NCBI GenBank assembly: GCA_937873435.1
Contig: CALMWM010000054.1
Span: 1 to 5,555 of the forward strand
From: an uncultured Gallionellaceae bacterium
Lineage (GTDB): Bacteria; Pseudomonadota; Gammaproteobacteria; Burkholderiales; Sulfuricellaceae
Length of the DNA: 5,555 nt
Direction: 5' to 3'
Of this stretch, positions 1 to 5,555 are shown in pieces. The notes below the pieces were generated by a model. It did no database searches. It saw only the letters and a program-made list of their open reading frames with translations, and was not told the DNA's origin. How positions within the stretch are numbered: position 1 is the stretch's first letter; the number at the start of each line of letters is the position of its first letter. Both the position numbers and the translations under genes were made by a program.

Positions 1-1
1 C

Positions 2-571
2 GGACACTTCTGCGGCATCCTGCTGGCGGCCGGGTATGCGACGCGCTTCGGCAGCGACAAACTGCTTCACCCCCTGCCGGATGGCCGCGCCATCGCGCTG
101 GCGAGCGCCAGGGCGCTGCGCGCGGCCATGCCGCATGTCGTGGCCGTGGTGAGCCGGAACAACCGGGTGCTGGGTAATTTGCTCGCGGCAGAGGGTATCG
201 AGATCGTCGCCGCACCGATCCGGGACGAAGGCATGGGGAGCAGCATCGCCGCCGGCGTTGCAGCCAGTGCGGGCGCTGCCGGCTGGATAGTGGCGCTCGG
301 CGACATGCCCTACATCCGCCCGGATACCGTATCCGCGATCCGGGCTGCGCTGGAAAACGGCGCCGCGCTGGCAGCACCGGTTTTCGACGGGCAACGCGGC
401 CATCCGGTCGGCTTCGCCAGCCGGTTCCGCGAGGCCTTGGCGGCATTGCGGGGCGATACGGGCGCACGGGATTTGCTGCACAAGTATCGGGGCGAACTGG
501 AGCTGATCGAATGCGCAGATCCGGGGATCGTACGCGACATCGATCGGCCAGGCGATTTGCACGAGCACTGA
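2..571 (+). CDS. mocA: Molybdenum cofactor cytidylyltransferase (MocA-like NTP transferase), 5' end off window
   Basis: The reading frame is open from the left edge to the TGA at 569-571, giving 189 visible residues. MocA proteins are about 190-200 residues, so probably only a few N-terminal residues are missing; the ATG at 128 is internal. Visible motifs, numbered from the edge: the nucleotide-binding loop LLAAGYATRFGSDK (7-20), the metal-binding GDMP (100-103), GHPVGF (133-138), GARDLL (154-159) and the terminal DIDRPGDL (179-186). This set is typical of the MobA-like NTP transferase fold, and GHPxxF plus DIDxPxDL points to MocA rather than MobA. MocA transfers CMP from CTP to molybdopterin-Mo in the cytoplasm, making the cytosine dinucleotide cofactor used by xanthine-dehydrogenase-family enzymes. 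The molybdenum hydroxylase genes at 1712-4358 are a likely client. Family membership is firm; exact nucleotide specificity is inferred. Confidence 0.86.
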   Translation, partial: GHFCGILLAAGYATRFGSDKLLHPLPDGRAIALASARALRAAMPHVVAVVSRNNRVLGNLLAAEGIEIVAAPIRDEGMGSSIAAGVAASAGAAGWIVALGDMPYIRPDTVSAIRAALENGAALAAPVFDGQRGHPVGFASRFREALAALRGDTGARDLLHKYRGELELIECADPGIVRDIDRPGDLHEH

Positions 572-588
572 ATGTATTTTTTGATCTT

Positions 589-596
589 GGGAGGAG
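589..596 (+). promoter_or_regulatory. Ribosome binding site of the ene-reductase gene
   Basis: GGGAGGAG lies 4 nt before the ATG at 601 (6 nt counted from the GGAGG core). It decides the start: the same frame is open back to 511, but that extension lies inside mocA, has no such site, and adds residues that do not look like the family N-terminus. Confidence 0.8.
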
Positions 597-600
597 CACC

Positions 601-1683
601 ATGGCGCACCTTTTCGAAGCGCTGAAACTGCGCGACGTAAGCTTGGCTAACCGCATCGGCATCCCGCCCATGTGCCAATATTCCGCGCAGGAAGGGATGG
701 CCGGGGATTGGCATTTCGTGCACTACGGCAGCCGGGCCGCCGGAGGCGCCGGGCTGATCGTCGTCGAAGCCACCGCGGTGGCGCCGGAAGGCCGGATCAG
801 CGCGGGCGACCTGGGGCTTTGGGAAGACCGCCAGATCGAGCCGCTTTCCCGGATCGCCCAGTTCATAAGTGCGCGCGGTTCCGTGGCGGCCATCCAGCTG
901 GCCCACGCCGGACGCAAGGCCAGCGTCGGCCTGGGATGGCAGGCGCAACGCAGCTTGCCGAAAGACCAAGGCGGCTGGCCGACGCTGGCTCCCTCGGCAA
1001 TCGCCTTCGGCGACGGCTATGCCCTACCCGGGGAATTGGACGAAGCGGGGATATGGCAAATTATCGAGCAGTTCGCCACTGCGGCCCGGCGCGCCCGCGC
1101 AGCGGGATTCCAGGCGGTGGAAATCCATGCTGCCCACGGCTATCTGCTGCACCAGTTCCTTTCCCCACTGAGCAACCGCCGCAGCGATGCTTACGGCGGC
1201 AGCTTTGAAAACCGCACCCGCCTGGTTCGCGAGGTGGTGATGGCGGTGCGCGCCGCATGGCCGGAAAACCTGCCGCTGCTGGTGCGCCTTTCCGCCACGG
1301 ATTGGGAGGAAGGCGGCTGGGACGTGGCTGAAACGGTCGAGCTGTGCCACACCCTCAAGCCCCTGGGCGTGGATCTGGTGGATGTCTCTTCCGCCGGACT
1401 TACCCCCACGGCCAAAATCCCGCTGGGAAGCGGATTCCAGACCGAATTCGCGGCGCGCATCCGCCGCGAGGCCGGAATCGCCACGGCCGCGGTAGGCTTG
1501 ATCACCTCGCCGGCCCAGGCGGATCACATCGTCCGCACCGGCCAGGCGGACATGGTGCTGCTGGGCCGCGAACTGCTGCGCGACCCCTATTGGCCTTTGC
1601 ACGCCGCCCAAGCGCTGGGGCAGTCCGTTCCGTGGCCGCTGCAATACCAGCGTGCCGCGCCGCCGGGCACGCCGGGACGCTGA
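601..1683 (+). CDS. NADH:flavin oxidoreductase, old yellow enzyme family (XenA/YqjM-like ene-reductase)
   Basis: This 360-residue protein has the usual length of the thermophilic-like/class III old yellow enzymes. They are FMN-containing TIM barrels that reduce activated C=C bonds (enones, quinones, nitro compounds) with NAD(P)H in the cytoplasm. Visible signatures: N-terminal NRIGIPPMCQYSA (17-29) with the flavin-tuning Cys25 and Tyr27; AHAGRKAS (101-108); the substrate-anchoring pair His176/His179 in EIHAAHGYLLHQF; SNRRSDAYGGSFENR (191-205); Arg228; and a C-terminal FMN phosphate region around LLGRELLRDPYW (320-331). From memory the N-terminus closely resembles Pseudomonas putida XenA. The start at 601 gives the canonical start and has a strong ribosome binding site. 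The gene follows mocA by 29 nt on the same strand, so co-transcription is likely, and it converges with the hydroxylase operon. Physiological substrate cannot be read from the sequence. Confidence 0.93.
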   Translation: MAHLFEALKLRDVSLANRIGIPPMCQYSAQEGMAGDWHFVHYGSRAAGGAGLIVVEATAVAPEGRISAGDLGLWEDRQIEPLSRIAQFISARGSVAAIQLAHAGRKASVGLGWQAQRSLPKDQGGWPTLAPSAIAFGDGYALPGELDEAGIWQIIEQFATAARRARAAGFQAVEIHAAHGYLLHQFLSPLSNRRSDAYGGSFENRTRLVREVVMAVRAAWPENLPLLVRLSATDWEEGGWDVAETVELCHTLKPLGVDLVDVSSAGLTPTAKIPLGSGFQTEFAARIRREAGIATAAVGLITSPAQADHIVRTGQADMVLLGRELLRDPYWPLHAAQALGQSVPWPLQYQRAAPPGTPGR

Positions 1684-1711
1684 CAGTTCCTCGCCCTTGC
1701 GGAAAATGCGC

Positions 1712-3865
1712 CTAAACCCGGCGCAGATCGTGGTGTTTGAGGGGCAGCGAGCGGATGCGCTTGCCGGTGGCGGCGAAGATCGCATTGCACACCGCGGGCG
1801 CCAGGGGAAGGATGGCCGGCTCTCCGTGTCCACCCCAGAAGCCGCCGGTGGGTACCAGTACGGTTTCGACCTTGGGCATTTCGGAAATCTGCGGGAGCCG
1901 AAAGCTGCGGAAATTCGATTCGACGATACGCCCGTTCTTCACGTTGTTCTCCTGGTACAGGATGGGGCCGAGACCGTAAATCACGTTGCTCTCGGCCTGT
2001 GCACGGCAGGTATCGGGATTCACGACGTAACCCGAGTCGATCGCGACGACGATGCGCTGAACCGTGACTTTTCCCGCTGCGCTCACCGACACCTCAGCCA
2101 CCATTGCTGTGAAGCTGCCGAAGCCGTCGACGACCGCGACGCCGCGGTGGATGCCGGACGGCAGTGAGGTACCCCACGCTGCGGCCTTTACCACGGCTTC
2201 GAGGACGAGGCGATTCTTGTCGCCGGGCTTGAGCATCGCCAGGCGGTATTCAACCGGGTCCTTGCCCGCCGCGACCGCCAATTCGTCGATGAAGCACTCG
2301 CGGTAAAAGGCATTTTGCTGGCCCGGCGCACGCCAGAAGCCGACAGGAACATGGCCGTTGCGCATGGCGTAGTCCACCTGCTGGTGCGCCACCGTATAGG
2401 GCATATCGCTGAAGGAACGCACTGCCGAGAAGTCGATGCCGTCCTTGCCGAGCATCTTCGGCATCAGCACCTTGAGAATCGACGGACAGGCGATGCGGGT
2501 GTGCATTGCGATCAGCTTGCCTTGGGCGTCGACGCCCGCTTTCATCCGCACGATGCTGGCTGGCCGGTAGAAATCATGCTGCATATCCTCCTCGCGCGAC
2601 CACATCAGCTTTACCGGCACGCCAGGCAACGCCTTGGCGATCGCCACGCCTTGCCTGACGAAATCCTGGGGGCCGCCGCGGCGACCGAAACCGCCGCCCA
2701 GCATCATCTTGTGCACCTCGATTTTGTCCAGGGGCAAACCCGAGGCTTGCGCCGCCGCTTCCATGGAAGCCTCGCCGTTTTGCGTGGATGTCCACACTTC
2801 CAGGAAACCCTCCGGCTTGAACCAGGCCGTGCAGGTCTGCGGCTCCAAGGTCGCATGGCTGAGATAGGGCGACTGGTATTCGGCCTCGATCACTTTTGCC
2901 GCGCCAGCCAAGGCTGCCTGCGCATCGCCAAGCTTGCGTGCCTGCGGCAGGTCGGCCTCGGCGAGACCGGCTTGCAGCATCGCCTGAACGGTCTGGTTGC
3001 TGGCGCTGCCGTTGCCGCCCTCGTCCCACTCGATAGCCAGCTTGCCCAAGGCTTGGTCGGCACGCCACCAGCTGTCGGCGACGACGGCGACGAAGTCTTT
3101 CTCGCGCACCACCTTCTTCACGCCGCGCATCTTCTCCGCAGCGCGCGCATCGACGCTCCTGAGCGTGCCGCCGAACACCGGGCACTGCGCGATTGAAGCG
3201 TGCAGCATTCCGTGCAAGGAGCCACCGACGCCGAAAACCGGTTTGCCGAGCACCTTGTCGGGAATATCCAGACGATGCACGGATTTGCCGGCGATCTTCC
3301 AGTCCTTGGGGTCGCGCAACTGCACGTCCTGCGGTGGTGCAAGCCGGGCCGCCGCGTCGGCAACCTGGCCGTAGCGCAGCTTGCGCCCGGTCGGCCCGTG
3401 GCTGATTACGCCGTTCTCGGCCAGACACTCCGAAGCGGGAACCTGCCACTGCATGGCCGCCGCCATGACCAGCATCACGCGGGCACTAGCGCCCGCCTTG
3501 CGCACGTAGTCCTGCGACGAGCGCACGCCCATGCTGCCGCCGGTGGACATCGAACCCCAGATGCGGTTTCGTTTGAAATGTTCGTTGGGCGATGCAAACT
3601 CGGCGCTCACCTTGCCCCAGTCGCAGTCGAGTTCTTCGGCGACCAGTTGGGCGAGCGCGGTAAAGGTTCCCTGCCCCATCTCGGAGCGGGCGATGCGTAT
3701 CACCACGCGATCATCGGGATGGATCACGATCCAGGCGTTCACTTCGCTGGCCGCAGCACCGGCAGTGGCCGCGGATGCAAGCGGAAAACAGAACTCCAGA
3801 ACGAATCCGCCGCCAAGCGCGGCGGAAACCTTGAGGAAGTCGCGGCGGGACATGGCGAGCGTCAT
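1712..3865 (-). CDS. iorB: Xanthine dehydrogenase-family molybdopterin-binding subunit (isoquinoline 1-oxidoreductase beta-like), Tat-exported
   Basis: This is the 717-residue large catalytic subunit of a molybdenum hydroxylase, a size normal for IorB/periplasmic aldehyde oxidase proteins. It binds the Mo-pterin cofactor and would hydroxylate an N-heterocycle or aldehyde using water as oxygen donor. Features in order: a twin-arginine signal SRRDFLKV (6-13) followed by a hydrophobic stretch to about residue 33; the IorB-type SEMGQGT (61-67) and a Gly/Ser-rich segment (104-117); the cofactor loop GGGFGRR (390-396) leading to VKLMWSREED (418-427) and FYRP; GFWRAPGQQNAF (509-520); and C-terminal GGHGEP with the likely catalytic Glu682. 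The start at 3865 has AGAGGAG 7 nt upstream and puts the Tat motif at the N-terminus; a longer frame to 3931 would run into iorA. It lies 19 nt downstream of iorA, so translation is probably coupled. No heme motif (CxxCH) is present. The symbol marks family resemblance; substrate is unknown. Confidence 0.9.
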   Translation of the reverse strand: MTLAMSRRDFLKVSAALGGGFVLEFCFPLASAATAGAAASEVNAWIVIHPDDRVVIRIARSEMGQGTFTALAQLVAEELDCDWGKVSAEFASPNEHFKRNRIWGSMSTGGSMGVRSSQDYVRKAGASARVMLVMAAAMQWQVPASECLAENGVISHGPTGRKLRYGQVADAAARLAPPQDVQLRDPKDWKIAGKSVHRLDIPDKVLGKPVFGVGGSLHGMLHASIAQCPVFGGTLRSVDARAAEKMRGVKKVVREKDFVAVVADSWWRADQALGKLAIEWDEGGNGSASNQTVQAMLQAGLAEADLPQARKLGDAQAALAGAAKVIEAEYQSPYLSHATLEPQTCTAWFKPEGFLEVWTSTQNGEASMEAAAQASGLPLDKIEVHKMMLGGGFGRRGGPQDFVRQGVAIAKALPGVPVKLMWSREEDMQHDFYRPASIVRMKAGVDAQGKLIAMHTRIACPSILKVLMPKMLGKDGIDFSAVRSFSDMPYTVAHQQVDYAMRNGHVPVGFWRAPGQQNAFYRECFIDELAVAAGKDPVEYRLAMLKPGDKNRLVLEAVVKAAAWGTSLPSGIHRGVAVVDGFGSFTAMVAEVSVSAAGKVTVQRIVVAIDSGYVVNPDTCRAQAESNVIYGLGPILYQENNVKNGRIVESNFRSFRLPQISEMPKVETVLVPTGGFWGGHGEPAILPLAPAVCNAIFAATGKRIRSLPLKHHDLRRV

Positions 3866-3872
3866 GGCTTTT

Positions 3873-3879
3873 CTCCTCT
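3873..3879 (-). promoter_or_regulatory. Ribosome binding site of the molybdopterin subunit gene
   Basis: On the minus strand AGAGGAG sits 7 nt before the ATG at 3865, inside the 19-nt gap after the iorA stop. It supports MTLAMSRRDF as the N-terminus over the longer frame starting at 3931 and over the internal ATG at 3850. Confidence 0.75.
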
Positions 3880-3884
3880 GGCTC

Positions 3885-4358
3885 TCAGGGGTTCTTGGGG
3901 ACAATTGGGGCGGGGTCTTCGGCGAGTGCATGAATCGCCGTTCTCACCCTGGCGTAGGTACCGCAACGGCATAAGTTGGTTATCGTCTTGTCGATATCCG
4001 CATCCGTGGGCTTGGGATTTTTTGCCAGCAAGGCGGCGGCGGACATGATCATGCCGGTCTGGCAGTAGCCGCACTGGGGAACCTCGTGCGCTATCCATGC
4101 TGCCTGGATGCGATGGAGGCCGTCCTGGGACAAGCCCTCGATAGTGACGATCTTCGTACCAAGCGCCTCCGACACCGGCAGCGTGCAGGAACGCACCGGC
4201 TCGCCGTCGATGTGCACGGTGCAGGCGCCGCACACGGAAATCCCGCAGCCGTACTTGGTTCCCAAGAGATTGAGGTGGTCGCGCAATACCCACAGCAAGG
4301 GCATCTCGGGCTCGACGTCGACGGTGTGGGTGCGGCCATTCACGTTCAACTCCAGCAT
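3885..4358 (-). CDS. iorA: (2Fe-2S)-binding small subunit of molybdenum hydroxylase (isoquinoline 1-oxidoreductase alpha-like)
   Basis: The 157-residue product has the standard length of the small iron-sulfur subunit of xanthine-dehydrogenase-family enzymes. Two clusters can be read off. A plant-ferredoxin-type [2Fe-2S] site uses Cys38, Cys43, Cys46 and Cys58 (YGCGISVCGACTVHIDG). A C-terminal four-helix-type [2Fe-2S] site uses Cys96, Cys99, Cys130 and Cys132 (QCGYCQTGM and NLCRCGTYARV). These pass electrons from the molybdenum centre to an outside acceptor. It has no signal peptide, so it would have to be exported in complex with the Tat-bearing large subunit encoded 19 nt downstream. The ATG at 4358 is chosen because it has GGAGGAG 6 nt upstream and gives the family N-terminus MLELNVNGRTH; an open extension to 4529 overlaps the divergent gene and shows no family sequence. 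iorA is the first gene of the operon; no FAD subunit gene adjoins it. Confidence 0.93.
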   Translation of the reverse strand: MLELNVNGRTHTVDVEPEMPLLWVLRDHLNLLGTKYGCGISVCGACTVHIDGEPVRSCTLPVSEALGTKIVTIEGLSQDGLHRIQAAWIAHEVPQCGYCQTGMIMSAAALLAKNPKPTDADIDKTITNLCRCGTYARVRTAIHALAEDPAPIVPKNP

Positions 4359-4522
4359 TTGGATCTCCTCCGGTCGGAAAGCGATGCTCGACAGTACAAA
4401 GAATAGTCTGCCAGCGCGAGAATGGAAGGCCGAAAGTGACCAGGAAAAGATTTTTACCGGCCGGCAAGAGGAATAATGCAGGGCGGATTGTGCTATGGTG
4501 AAATTCACAAGAGGAGAATCCC
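4359..4522. promoter_or_regulatory. Divergent intergenic region between the hydroxylase operon and the acidic-protein gene
   Basis: This 164-nt stretch must carry promoters for both directions unless iorA is read from elsewhere. It contains the iorA ribosome binding site (minus-strand GGAGGAG, 4365-4371). A weak minus-strand promoter candidate is TTCCAT (4422-4427) and TATTCT (4400-4405) with a 16-nt spacer; I would not rely on it. A perfect 8-bp palindrome CCGGCCGG lies at 4457-4464, too short to call an operator. The region is visibly more AT-rich than the coding sequence on its left. Confidence 0.5.
4491..4499 (+). promoter_or_regulatory. Probable extended -10 promoter of the acidic-protein gene
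   Basis: TGCTATGGT matches the extended -10 pattern TGnTAnnnT, 23 nt before the ATG at 4523. This leaves room for a short leader that includes the ribosome binding site. No good -35 box is seen at 17 nt upstream (GAATAA at 4471-4476), which is compatible with an extended -10 promoter but keeps the call tentative. Confidence 0.4.
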
Positions 4523-4840
4523 ATGCCAACTTATACCGTCAGGGTAGAGAAATATGTGCAGCAATCATTCGAGTTGGAACTTGATGCAGCCAATGCTGAA
4601 GAGGCGATGGACGAAGCCCTGGAGCAAGCCTATATTGATCCGGGCTTATTCGAGGAAGAAGATGCGGAGTCCGATCCCAGGGTCTATTCCATCTTGAACC
4701 AGGATAACGGAGCTGAAATTTCCCTCCCCGACTTTTTGGACAACGTAGCTTTCGATAGTACCTTGACCGACTTTTCCGCCAAGGTCGAATCCGCGGTGGG
4801 AGGGGTGGAACTGTCGCACGCCGACCTTGGCGATGAGTGA
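4523..4840 (+). CDS. Small, very acidic hypothetical protein
   Basis: I do not recognise this 105-residue product with confidence. The gene is well supported: AAGAGGAG lies 6 nt before the ATG, with an extended -10 promoter just upstream. The N-terminal third (MPTYTVRVEKYVQQSFELEL) alternates like a beta-hairpin, followed by an Ala/Glu-rich probable helix (about 22-37) and an acidic loop FEEEDAESD (42-50). By my count it has 27 Asp/Glu against 4 Lys/Arg, a net charge near -23. There are no cysteines, signal peptide or membrane segments, so it is probably cytoplasmic and soluble. The beginning faintly recalls small DpnD/PcfM-like proteins, but this is not a firm match. It is divergent from iorA and ends 15 nt from the stop of the converging RTX gene, so it appears to be a single-gene unit. 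Its base composition is lower in GC than the metabolic genes to the left. Confidence 0.8.
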   Translation: MPTYTVRVEKYVQQSFELELDAANAEEAMDEALEQAYIDPGLFEEEDAESDPRVYSILNQDNGAEISLPDFLDNVAFDSTLTDFSAKVESAVGGVELSHADLGDE

Positions 4841-4855
4841 GAAATTTGCAGCTCG

Positions 4856-5555
4856 TCAGGTCGTATAGTCGATGCCGTTCTGAATCACACCTATCAGCGC
4901 AGCCTGGTTTTCCGCGGATTCGGAAAATCCAACGAGAATTTGTTCGCGCGTCTGGGCGTGGCTATCGATCTGCGAATCCCAATAAACGACACCATTGGCC
5001 TCGCCCGCCCGATGCAGAACGTTCTGGTACAACTGGTCGACGAACTGGTGGTCGGTAAGGCTCCCGTAGGTGTTCCTGAATTCGATGCTGGTGGTAAATC
5101 CCGAGGCGATTGTGGTCAGGGATACGCTGGCATCGGCCTGCCCTATCCAGTACGCGAGGCCGTAAATATCAGGGGCGCGATTAAATGCCGCCTGATAGAG
5201 ACGATACACCTGGCCCGCATCGGCGAGACCGGCGAGGTTAAACCCCGCGCTCGGGTTGCCCGAGATGTCCAGGGCGATCTTGGCATTGGCGAACTGGAGT
5301 CGTTCGACATTGCTGAGGGTGTCCGTGCCATCCTGGCCGACTCCGTCCTTGACGGTATAACCGGTCGCGGTCGGGGTAATCGTGTAGTTGGAACGGTTGC
5401 CCGTATATTGGGCAAAGTCGATACCGGAGCCGCCGTCGAGGCTGTTATTGACAGAGTTGCCGATCAGCACGTCGTTGCCGCTCCCCCCCACCGCGTTCTC
5501 AATCAGGCAGCCATAGGCGATAGCAAGGTTGTTGGTACCGTCATAGGTTGCCTGC
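4856..5555 (-). CDS. C-terminal part of a secreted RTX-type calcium-binding protein with DUF4214, 5' end off window
   Basis: The frame is open from the right edge to the TGA at 4856-4858 (232 complete visible residues). The GTG at 5491 is internal, because in-frame RTX-like sequence (ATYDGTNNLAIAYG) precedes it. Visible residues 1-21 resemble the M10/serralysin-type C-terminal region. Glycine-rich nonapeptide repeats GGSGNDVLI and GGSGIDFAQ (about 23-50) follow the GGxGxDxLx calcium-binding pattern. Next comes a segment with DGTDTLSNVERLQFAN (about 75-90), common in such proteins. Residues about 113-225 are DUF4214: LYQAAFNRAPDIYGLAYW, then FVDQLYQNVLHRAGEANGVVYW, then FSESAEN. These proteins are normally exported by a type I system using an uncleaved C-terminal signal and act outside the cell or at its surface. 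The N-terminal domain that would define the function (protease, adhesin, S-layer or other) is not in the window. Confidence 0.88.
   Translation of the reverse strand, partial: QATYDGTNNLAIAYGCLIENAVGGSGNDVLIGNSVNNSLDGGSGIDFAQYTGNRSNYTITPTATGYTVKDGVGQDGTDTLSNVERLQFANAKIALDISGNPSAGFNLAGLADAGQVYRLYQAAFNRAPDIYGLAYWIGQADASVSLTTIASGFTTSIEFRNTYGSLTDHQFVDQLYQNVLHRAGEANGVVYWDSQIDSHAQTREQILVGFSESAENQAALIGVIQNGIDYTT

Noticed and set aside
511..600. 30-residue N-terminal extension of the ene-reductase frame
   Set aside because: It overlaps the end of mocA and lacks a ribosome binding site; the ATG at 601 has GGAGGAG and gives the family N-terminus.
310..969. 219-codon minus-strand frame across mocA and the ene-reductase start
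   Set aside because: It spans two real plus-strand genes with clear motifs; its own translation resembles no protein I know.
1024..1833. 269-codon minus-strand frame antisense to the ene-reductase
   Set aside because: Low-complexity Arg/Ala/Gly-rich translation typical of a shadow frame, and it also overlaps the end of iorB.
3866..3931. 22-residue extension of the Mo-subunit N-terminus
   Set aside because: It would overlap iorA and bury the Tat motif; the start at 3865 has a good ribosome binding site.
2315..4048. Two long plus-strand frames (293 and 282 codons) antisense to the hydroxylase genes
   Set aside because: They are mirror frames of a GC-rich coding region. They show no recognisable domain or ribosome binding site, and the minus-strand frames carry all family motifs.
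4457..4464. CCGGCCGG palindrome as an operator
   Set aside because: Only 8 bp, with no matching flanks or second copy; expected by chance in GC-rich DNA.
4359..4529. 57-residue extension of the Fe-S subunit
   Set aside because: It runs across the divergent promoter region and into the start of the acidic-protein gene; the ferredoxin fold begins exactly at the 4358 ATG.
4837..5058. 73-codon plus-strand frame starting at the end of the acidic-protein gene
   Set aside because: It lies antisense to the DUF4214 region; its Arg/Ser-rich translation has no recognisable features.

Overview
The window looks like a chromosomal segment of a GC-rich Gram-negative proteobacterium. A betaproteobacterium is my best guess, from codon use, the XenA-like ene-reductase, and the RTX/DUF4214 secreted-protein style; this is inference and no marker gene is present. 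It holds six protein genes: four complete and one cut at each window edge. I see no RNA gene, insertion sequence, CRISPR array or origin.

Left part (1-1683, plus strand): the nearly complete 3' part of a MocA-type molybdenum cofactor cytidylyltransferase gene is followed after 29 nt by an old-yellow-enzyme (FMN ene-reductase) gene with a strong ribosome binding site. The two are probably co-transcribed.

Centre (1712-4358, minus strand): a compact two-gene operon encodes a molybdenum hydroxylase of the isoquinoline 1-oxidoreductase / periplasmic aldehyde oxidase type. It comprises a small subunit with two [2Fe-2S] clusters and a large molybdopterin-binding subunit with a twin-arginine signal. 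No FAD subunit is encoded, so electrons probably leave through a periplasmic carrier. The flanking mocA gene fits: MocA makes the cytosine dinucleotide form of the cofactor that this enzyme family uses. The oxidoreductase operon runs towards the ene-reductase gene, with only 28 nt between the stop codons.

Right part (4359-5555): a 164-nt divergent intergenic region separates the hydroxylase operon from a small, very acidic, unrecognised 105-residue protein with its own probable promoter. Converging on it with a 15-nt gap is the C-terminal part of a secreted RTX-type protein (calcium-binding glycine-rich repeats followed by a DUF4214 region) whose start lies beyond the right edge.

Overall the window reads as a small metabolic/oxidoreductase locus next to a secreted-protein gene. 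I found no convincing previously undescribed system. The items most worth a second look are the FAD-less molybdenum hydroxylase with its cofactor gene and unknown substrate, and the acidic orphan protein.
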